Origin: Bathynomus jamesi
Taxonomy: Eukaryota > Arthropoda > Malacostraca > Isopoda > Cirolanidae
NCBI GenBank assembly: GCA_023014485.1
Contig: JAJOZX010007498.1
Coordinates: 148,258 to 212,257 of the forward strand
Length of the DNA: 64,000 bases
Direction: 5' to 3'
The notes under the pieces are model-generated. The model saw nothing but the letters and a program-made list of their open reading frames with translations. It had not been told where the DNA came from and searched no databases. Below, one piece after another: positions 54,886-64,000 of the stretch (position 1 is its first letter; every line of letters begins with the position of its first letter). Made by a program: the position numbers and the translations under genes.

Positions 54886-57800
54886 TTTTCTGATTTCGAA
54901 AATGAACTCATTTTATTTAGAAATGAAAACTTAAAAAGCTACAGCCATTTCAATTTTAAATTTTCTCGTTTGAAATTAACTAATTATTACGTTAGGTATT
55001 TGGAGAATAATCCTTTCCATGCACTTCTTTCGATTTTTTCACAAATTTGCTCAATTGTGCAATATCATACTCTGAAATAGAAAATGCAACTCATTTTATT
55101 TAGAAATGAAAACTTAAAAAGCTACAGCCATTTCAATTTTAAATTTTCTCGTTTGAAATAAACTAATTATTACGTTAGGTTTTTGGAATCTTTTCCTTTC
55201 CACGCACTTCTTTCGATTTTTTCACAAATTTGCTCAATAGTGCAATTTCATACTCTGATTTAGAAAATGAACTCATTTTATTTAGAAATGAAAACTTAAA
55301 AAGTTACAGCCATTTCAATTTAAAATTTTCTCGTTCGAATTTAACTAATTATTACGTTAGGTTTTTGGAGAATAATCGTTTCCACGCACTTTCTATTTTT
55401 TCACAAATTTGCTCAATAGTGCAATTTCATATTCTGATTTAGAAAATTAACTTATTTTATTTAGAAATGAAAACTTAAAAGGTTACAGCCATTTCAATTT
55501 TAAATTTTCTCGTTTGAAATTAACTAATTATTACGTTAGGTTTTTGGAGTCTTTTCCTTTCCATTCACTTCTTTCGATTTTTTCACAAATTTGCTCAATA
55601 GTGCAATTTCATACTCTGATTTAGAAAATGAACTCATTTTATTTAGAAATGAAAACTTAAAAAGTTACAGCCATTTCAATTTTAAATTTTCTCGTTTGAA
55701 ATTAACTAATTATTACGTTAGGTTTTTGGAGTCTTATCCTTTCCACGGACTTCTTTCTATTTTTTCACAAATTTTCTCAGTAGTGCAATTTCATACTCTG
55801 ATTTAGAAAATGCAACTCGATTTTCTAGAAATGAAAACTTAAAAAGTTACAGCCATTTCAATTTTAAATTTTCTCGTTTGAAATTAACTAATTATTACGT
55901 TAGGTTTTTGGTCTTATCCTTTCCACGCACTTCTTTCTATTTTTTCACAAATTTTCTCAGTAGTGCAATTTCATACTCTGATTTAGAAAATGCAACTCCA
56001 TTTTCTAGAAATGAAAACTTAAAAAGTTACAGCCATTTCAATTTTAAATTTTCTCGTTTGAAATTAACTAATTATTACGTTTGGTTTTTGGAGTCTTATC
56101 CTTTCCACGCAGTTCATTCGATTTTTTTACAAATTTTCTCAGTAGTGGAATTTCATACTCTGATTTAGAAAATGAACTCATTTTATTTAGAAATGAAAAC
56201 TTAAAAAGTTACAGCCATTTCAATTTTAAATTTTCTCGTTCGAATTTAACTAATTATTACGTTAGGTTTTTGGAGAATAATCGTTTCCACGCACTTTCTA
56301 TTTTTTCACAAATTTGCTCAATAGTGCAATTTCATATTCTGATTTAGAAAATTAACTCATTTTATTTAGAAATGAAAACTTAAAAGGTTACAGCCATTTC
56401 AATTTTAAATTTTCACGTTTGAATTTAACTAATTATTATGTTAGGTTTTTGGAGAATAATCGTTTCCACGCACTTCTTTCGATTTTTTCACAAATTTGCT
56501 CAATTGTGCAATTTCATACTCTGAAATAGAAAATGCAACTCATTTTTTCTAGAAATGAAAACTTAAAAAGTTACAGCAATTTCAATTTTAAATTTTGTCG
56601 TTTGAAATTAACTAATTATTACGTTAGGTTTTTGGAGTCTTTTCCTTTCCACGCACTTCTTTCGATTTTTTCACAAATTTGCTCAATAGTGCAATTTCAT
56701 ACTCTGATTTAGAAAATGAGTTCATTTTATTTAGAAATGAAAACTTAAAAAGTTACAGCAATTTCAATTTTAAATTTTCTCGTTTGAATTTAACTAATTA
56801 TTACGTTAGGTTTTTGGAGTCTTATCCTTTCCACGCAGTTCATTCGATTTTTTCACAAATTTGCTCAATTGTGCAATTTCATACTCTGAAATAGAAAATG
56901 GAACTTATTTTTTCTAGAAATGAAAACTTAAAGAGTTACAGCCATTTCAATTTTAAATTTTCTCGTTTGAAATTAACTAATTATTACGTTGTGTTTTTGG
57001 AGTCTTATCCTTTCCACGCAGTTCATTCGATTTTTTAAAAAATTTTCTCAGTAGTGCAATTTCATACTCTGATTTAGAAAATGCAATTCCATTTTCTAGA
57101 AATGAAAACTTAAAAAGTTACAGCCATTTCAATTTTAAATTTTCTCGTTTGAAATTAACTAATTATTACGTTTGGTTTTTGGAGTCTTATCCTTTCCACG
57201 CAGTTCATTCGATTTTTTTACAAATTTTCTCAGTAGTGGAATTTCATATTCTGATTTAGAAAATTAACTCATTTTATTTAGAAATGAAAACTTAAAAGGT
57301 TACTGCCATTTCAATTTTAAATTTTCACGTTTGAATTTAACTAATTATTATGTTAGGTTTTTGGAGAATAATCGTTTCCACGCACTTCTTTCGATTTTTC
57401 ACAAATTTGCTCAATTGTGCAATTTTATACTCTGAAATAGAAAATGCAACTCATTTTTTCTAGAAATGAAAACTTAAAAAGTTACAGCAATTTCAATTTT
57501 AAATTTTGTCGTTTGAAATTAACTAATTATTACGTTAGGTTTTTGGAGTCTTTTCCTTTCCACGCACTTCTTTCGATTTTTTCACAAATTTGCTCAATAG
57601 TGCAATTTCATACTCTGATTTAGAAAATGAACTCATTTTATTTAGAAATGAAAACTTAAAAAGTTACAGCCATTTCAATTTTAAATTTTCTCGTTTGAAT
57701 TTAACTAATTATTACGTTAGGTTTTTGGAGTCTTATCCTTTCCACGCAGTTCATTCGATTTTTTCACAAATTTGCTCAATTGTGCAATTTCATACTCTGA

Positions 57801-60800
57801 AATAGAAAATGCAACTTATTTTTTCTAGAAATGAAAACTTAAAAAGTTACAGCCATTTCAATTTTAAATTTTCTCGTTTGAAATTAACTAATTATTACGT
57901 TAGGTTTTTGGAGTCTTTTCCTTTCCACGCACTTCTTTCGATTTTTTCACAAATTTGCTGGATAGTGCAATTTCATACTCTGATTTAGAAAATGAACTCA
58001 TTTTATTTAGAAATGAAAACTTAAAAAGCTACAGCCATTTCAATTTTAAATTTTCTCGTTTGAATTTAACTAATTATTACGTTAGGTTTTTGGAGAATAA
58101 TCGTTTCCACGCTCTTCTTTCGATTTTTTCACAAATTTGCTCAATAGTGCAATTTCATATTCTGATTTAGAAAATTAACTCATTTTATTTAGAAATGAAA
58201 ACTTAAAAGGTTACAGCCATTTCAATTTTAAATTTTCTCGTTTGAATTTAACTAATTATTACGTTAGGTTTTTGGAGTCTTTCCTTTCCACGCACTTCTT
58301 TCGATTTTTTCACAAATTTGCTAGATAGTGCATTTCATACTCTTGATTTAGAAAATGAACTCATTTTATTTAGAAATGAAAACTTAAAAAGTTACAGCCA
58401 TTTCAATTTTAAATTTTCTCGTTTGAAATTAACTAATTATTACGTTAGGTTTTTGGAGTCTTATCCTTTCCACGCACTTCTTTCTATTTTTTCACAAATT
58501 TTCTCTGTAGTGCAATTTCATACTCTGATTTAGAAAATGCAACTCGATTTTCTAGAAATGAAAACTTAAAAAGTTACAGCATTTCAAATTTAAATTTTCT
58601 CGTTTGAAATTAACTAATTAGACGTTAGGTTTTGGTCTTATCCTTCCACGCATCTTCTATTTTTTTTCACAAATTTTCTCAGTAGTCATATTCATACTCT
58701 GATTTAGAAAATGCAACTCCATTTTCTAGAAATGAAAACTTAAAAAGTTACAGCCATTTCAATTTTAAATTTTCTCGTTTGAAATTAACTAATTATTACG
58801 TTGGTTTTTGGAGTCTATCCTTTCCAGCAGTTCATTCGATTTTTTTTTACAAATTTTTCAGTAGTGGAATTTCATACTCTGATTTAGAAATGAACTCATT
58901 TTATTAGAAATGAAACTTAAAAAGTTACAGCATTTCAATTTTAAATTTTCTCGTTCGAATTAACTAATTATTACGTTAGGTTTTTGGAGAATAATCGTTT
59001 CACGCACTTTCATTTTTCACAAATTTGCTCAATAGTGCAATTTCATATCTGATTTAGAAAATTAACTCATTTTATTTAGAAATGAAAACTTAAAAGGTTA
59101 CAGCCATTTCAATTTAAATTTTCACGTTTGAATTAACTAATTATATGTTAGGTTTTTTGGAATAATCGTTTCCACGCACTTCTTTCGATTTTTCACAAAT
59201 TTGCTCAATGTGCAATTTCATACTCTGAAATAGAAATGCAACTCATTTTTTCTAGAAATGAAAACTTAAAAAGTTACAGCCATTTCAATTTTAATTTTCT
59301 CGTTTGAAATAACTAATTATTACGTTAGGTTTTTGGAGTCTTTTCTTTCCATGCACTTCTTCGATTTTCACAAATTTGCTCATAGTGCAGTTTCATACTC
59401 TGATTTAGAAAATGAACTCATTTATTTAGAAATGAAACTTAAAAAGTTACAGCCATTCAATTTAAATTTTCTCGTTCGAATTTAACTAATTATTACGTTA
59501 GGTTTTTGGAGAATAATCGTTCCACGCACTTCTTCGATTTTTTCACAAATTTGCTCAATAGTGCAATTTCATACTCTGATTTAGAAAATGAACTCATTTT
59601 ATTTAGAAATGAAAACTTAAAAAGTTACAGCCATTTCAATTTTAAATTTTCTCGTTTGAATTTAACTAATTATTACGTTAGGTTTTTGGAGTCTTATTCT
59701 TTCCACGCAGTTCATTCGATTTTTTCACAAATTTTCTCAGTAGTGCAATTTCATACTCTGATTTAGAAAATGCAACTCTATTTTCTAGAAATGAAAACTT
59801 AAAAAGTTACAGCCATTTCAATTTTAAATTTTGTCGTTTGAAATTAATTAATTATTACGTTAGGTTTTTGGAGTCTTATCCTTTCCACAGACTTCTTTCT
59901 ATTTTTTCACAAATTTTCTCAGTAGTGCAATTTCATACTCTGATTTAGAAAATGCAACTCGATTTTCTAGAAATGAAAACTTAAAAAGTTACAGCCATTT
60001 CAATTTTAAATTTTCTCGTTTGAAATTAACTAATTATTACGTTGGGTTTTTGGAGTCTTATCCTTTCCACAAAGTTCATTCGATTTTTTAAAAATTTTTC
60101 TCAGTAGTGCAATTTCATACTCTGATTTAGAAAATGCAACTCCATTTTCTAGAAATGAAAACTTAAAAAGTTACAGCCATTTCAATTTTAAATTTTCTCG
60201 TTTGAAATTAACTAATTATTACGTTAGGTTTTTGGAGAATAATCGTTTCCACGCACTTTCTATTTTTTCACAAATTTGCTCAATAGTGCAATTTCATATT
60301 CTGATTTAGAAAATTAACTCATTTTATTTAGAAATGAAAACTTAAAAGGTTACAGCCATTTCAATTTTAAATTTTGTCGTTTGAAATTAATTAATTATTA
60401 CGTTAGGTTTTTGGAGTCTTATCCTTTCCACAGACTTCTTTCTATTTTTTCACAAATTTTCTCAGTAGTGCAATTTCATACTCTGATTTAGAAAATGCAA
60501 CTCGATTTTCTAGAAATGAAAACTTAAAAAGTTACAGCCATTTCAATTTTAAATTTTCTCGTTTGAAATTAACTAATTATTACGTTTGGTTTTTGGAGTC
60601 TTATCCTTTCCACGCAGTTCATTCGATTTTTTTACAAATTTTCTCAGTAGTGGAATTTCATATTCTGATTTAGAAAATTAACTCATTTTATTTAGAAATG
60701 AAAACTTAAAAGGTTACTGCCATTTCAATTTTAAATTTTCACGTTTGAATTTAACTAATTATTATGTTAGGTTTTTGGAGAATAATCGTTTCCACGCACT

Positions 60801-63800
60801 TCTTTCGATTTTTTCACAAATTTGCTCAATTGTGCAATTTCATACTCTGAAATAGAAAATGCACTCATTTTTTCTAGAATGAAAAACTTAAAAAGTTACA
60901 GCAATTTCAATTTTAAATTTTGTCGTTTGAAATTAACTAATTATTACGTTAGGTTTTTGGAGTCTTTTCCTTTCCACGCACTTCCTTCGATTTTTTCACA
61001 AATTTGCCCAATAGTGCAATTTCATACTCTGATTTAGAAAATGAACTCATTTTATTTAGAAATGAAAACTTAAAAAGTTACAGCCATTTCAATTTTAAAT
61101 TTTCTCGTTTGAATTTAACTAATTATTACGTTAGGTTTTTGGAGTCTTATCCTTTCCACGCAGTTCATTCGATTTTTTCACAAATTTGCTCAATTGTGCA
61201 ATTTCATACTCTGAAATAGAAAATGCAACTTATTTTTTCTAGAAATGAAAACTTAAAAGGTTACAGCCATTTCAATTTTAAATTTTCTCGTTTGAATTTA
61301 ACTAATTATTACGTTAGGTTTTTGGAGTCTTTTCCTTTCCACGCACTTCTTTCGATTTTTTCACAAATTTGCTAGATAGTGCAATTTCATACTCTGATTT
61401 AGAAAATGAACTCATTTTATTTAGAAATGAAAACTTAAAAAGTTACAGCCATTTCAATTTTAAATTTTCTCGTTTGAAATTAACTAATTATTACGTTAGG
61501 TTTTTGGAGTCTTATCCTTTCCACGCACTTCTTTCTATTTTTTCACAAATTTTCTCTGTAGTGCAATTTCATACTCTGATTTAGAAAATGCAACTCGATT
61601 TTCTAGAAATGAAAACTTAAAAAGTTACAGCCATTTCAATTTTAAATTTTCTCGTTTGAAATTAACTAATTATTACGTTAGGTTTTTGGAGTCTTATCCT
61701 TTCCACGCAGTTCATTCGATTTTTTTACAAATTTTCTCAGTAGTGCAATTTCATACTCTGATTTAGAAAATGAACTCATTTTATTTAGAAATGAAAACTT
61801 AAAAAGCTACAGCCATTTCAATTTAAATTTTCTCGTTTAAAATTAACTAATTATTACGTTGGGTTTTTGGAGTCTTATGCTTTCCACGCAGTTCATTCGA
61901 TTTTTTAAAAAATTTTCTCAGTAGTGCAATTTCATACTCTGATTTAGAAAATGCAACTCGATTTTCTAGAAATGAAAACTTAAAAAGTTACAGCCATTTC
62001 AATTTTAAATTTTCTCGTTTGAAATTAACTAATTATTACGTTAGGTTTTTGGAGAATAATCGTTTCCACGCACTTTCTATTTTTTCACAAATTTGCTCAA
62101 TAGTGCAATTTCATATTCTGATTTAGAAAATTAACTCATTTTATTTAGAAATGAAAACTTAAAAGGTTACAGCCATTTCAATTTTAAATTTTCACGTTTG
62201 AATTTAACTAATTATTATGTTAGGTTTTTGGAGAATAATCGTTTCCATGCACTTCTTTCGATTTTTTCACAAATTTGCTCAATTGTGCAATTTCATACTC
62301 TGAATAGAAAATGCAACTCATTTTTTCTAGAAATGAAAACTTAAAAAGTTACAGCCATTTCAATTTTAAATTTTCTCGTTTGAAATTAACTAATTATTAC
62401 GTTAGGTTTTTGGAGAATAATCCTTTCCATGCACTTCTTTCGATTTTTTCACAAATTTGCTCAATAGTGCAATTTCATACTCTGATTTAGAAAATGAACT
62501 CATTTTATTTAGAAATGAAAACTTAAAAAGTTACCCATTTCAATTTTAAATTTCTCGTTTGAAATTAACTAATTATTACGTTAGGTTTTTGGAGTCTTAT
62601 CCTTTCCACGCACTTCTTTCGATTTTTTCACAAATTTGCTCAATAGTGCAATTTCATACTCTGATTTAGAAAATGAACTCATTTTATTTAGAAATGAAAA
62701 CTTAAAAAAGTTACAGCCATTTCAATTTTAAATTTTCTCGTTTGAAATTAACTAATTATTACGTTAGGTTTTTGGAGTCTTATCCTTTCCACGCGCTTCT
62801 TTCTATTTTTTCACAAATTTTCTCTGTAGTGCAATTTCATACTCTGATTTAGAAAATGCAACTCGATTTTCTAGAAATGAAAACTTAAAAAGTTACAATT
62901 TCAATTTTAAATTTTCTCGTTTGAAATTAACTAATTATTACGTTAGGTTTTTGGAGTCTTATCCTTTCCACGCAGTTCATTCGATTTTTTTACAAATTTT
63001 CTCAGTAGTGCAATTTCATACTCTGATTTAGAAAATGAACTCATTTTATTTAGAAATGAAAACTTAAAAAGCTACAGCCATTTCAATTTTAAATTTTCTC
63101 GTTTGAAATTAACTAATTATTACGTTAGGTTTTTGGAGAATAATCCTTTCCATGCACTTCTTTCGATTTTTTCACAAATTTGCTCAATAGTGCAATTTCA
63201 TACTCTGATTTAGAAAATGAACTCATTTTATTTAGAAATGAAAACTTAAAAAGTTACAGCCATTTCAATTTTAAATTTTCTCGTTTGAAATTAACTATTA
63301 TTACGTTAGGTTTTTGGAGTCTTATCCTTTCCAACGCACTTCTTTCTATTTTTTCACAAAATTTTCTCTGTAGTGCAATTTCATACTCTGATTAGAAAAT
63401 GCAACTCGATTTCTAGAAATGAAAACTTAAAAGTTACAGCCATTTCAATTTTAAATTTTCTCGTTGAAATTAACTAATTATTACGTTAGGTTTTTGGTCT
63501 ATCCTTTCCACGCACTTCTTCTATTTTTCACAAATTTTCTCAGTAGTGCAATTTCATACTCTGATTTAGAAAATGCAACTCGATTTTTAGAAATGAAAAC
63601 TTAAAAGTTACAGCCATTTCAATTTTAAATTTTCTCGTTTGAAATTAACTAATTATTCGTTGGGTTTTGGAGTCTTAATCCTTTCACGCAGTCATTCGAT
63701 TTTTAAAAAATTTTCTCAGTAGTGCAATTTCATACTCTGATTTAGAAAATGCAACTCGATTTTTAGAAATGAAAACTTAAAAAGTTACAGCCATTTCAAT

Positions 63801-64000
63801 TTTAAATTTTTCCTCGTTTGAAATTAACTAATTATTACGTTAGGTTTTTGGAGTCTTATCCTTTCCACGCACTTCTTTCTATTTTTACAAATTTTCTCAG
63901 TAGTGCATTTCATACTCTGATTTAGAAATGCAACTCCATTTTCTAGAAATGAAACTTAAAAAGTTACAGCCTTTCAATTTTAAAATTTTCTCGTTTGAAA
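54886..64000 (+). repeat. 182 bp satellite array with higher-order structure
   Basis: About 50 head-to-tail monomers of 182-183 bp run off the window end. Conserved blocks include AAAACTTAAAAAGTTACAGC, ACTAATTATTACGTTAGG and CTTATCCTTTCCACGCA. At least four monomer types differ after AGAAAAT (GAACTCATTTTATTT, GCAACTCGATTTTCT, GCAACTCATTTTTTCT, TAACTCATTTTATTT). A seven-monomer order at about 55620-56706 recurs at 58349-59405, 2730 bp later (15 monomers). Open frames of 71 codons in some monomers are by-products of the repeat. Confidence 0.95.

Noticed and set aside
55230..63395. Repeated 71-codon open frames in the satellite (SDLENELILF... pattern)
   Set aside because: They recur only because the monomer is open in one frame. 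They start and stop at repeat variants, have no promoter, splice or codon signal, and many monomers break them.
1..64000. tRNA and other structured RNA genes
   Set aside because: Several GTTCGAA words were checked by eye (for example 3614, 4190, 16226) and none sits in a cloverleaf-like context. A tRNA or Rfam scan was not possible.

Overview
This 64 kb window is AT-rich eukaryotic DNA made almost entirely of transposable elements, satellite DNA and decayed gene fragments. The mix of Penelope-like elements (PLE), CR1-type LINEs with an esterase ORF1, mariner/DD41D and pogo elements, several hAT families and CCTAACC-rich hairpins suggests an arthropod, probably an insect or relative. No species can be named from the sequence. 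I see no intact host gene. The only intact long reading frames are two hAT transposases (27391-30078 and 40029-41966, both minus strand).

Layout. 1-3.5 kb: a direct duplicate of sequence at 44.7-47.9 kb and 54.1-55.0 kb, with a hAT deletion derivative, a DD41D mariner, exon-like tandem repeats and a satellite scrap. 3.6-6.6 kb: LINE and GIY-YIG fragments, with a hAT MITE inside a LINE reverse-transcriptase gene. 6.6-8.6 kb: a PLE with inverted flanks that each carry a hammerhead ribozyme. 8.9-13.6 kb: a nearly complete but broken CR1-like LINE (minus strand) bracketed by two copies of a 200 bp hairpin MITE. 14.4-15.0 kb: a broken single-exon secreted-protein gene. 16.3-18.8 kb: old satellite in reverse orientation fused to a truncated mariner. 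18.8-21.5 kb: pogo, LINE and DD41D remnants. 21.9-23.4 kb: a second PLE derivative, a foldback unit carrying only the GIY-YIG module. 24.6-25.1 kb: a probable LTR and primer-binding site. 26.3-32.8 kb: a three-level nest, mariner containing one hAT, which contains a second, intact ZMYM1-like hAT. 32.9-33.7 kb: a second CR1 3' end. 33.8-54.9 kb: a long tandem array whose 0.8-1 kb units look like paired exons with splice-like borders, disrupted by four DNA transposons. 54.9-64 kb: about 50 monomers of a 182 bp satellite with higher-order structure.

How the parts relate. Insertions with perfect 8 bp target duplications and recognisable empty sites give a relative history. The exon-pair array and its junction with the satellite came first. 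hAT and mariner elements then landed in it, and part of the loaded array was later duplicated some 44 kb away. The sequences most worth follow-up are the four matching hammerhead ribozyme motifs in the PLE flanks, the exon-pair array that appears to have been amplified after it was already broken, and the two intact hAT transposases.
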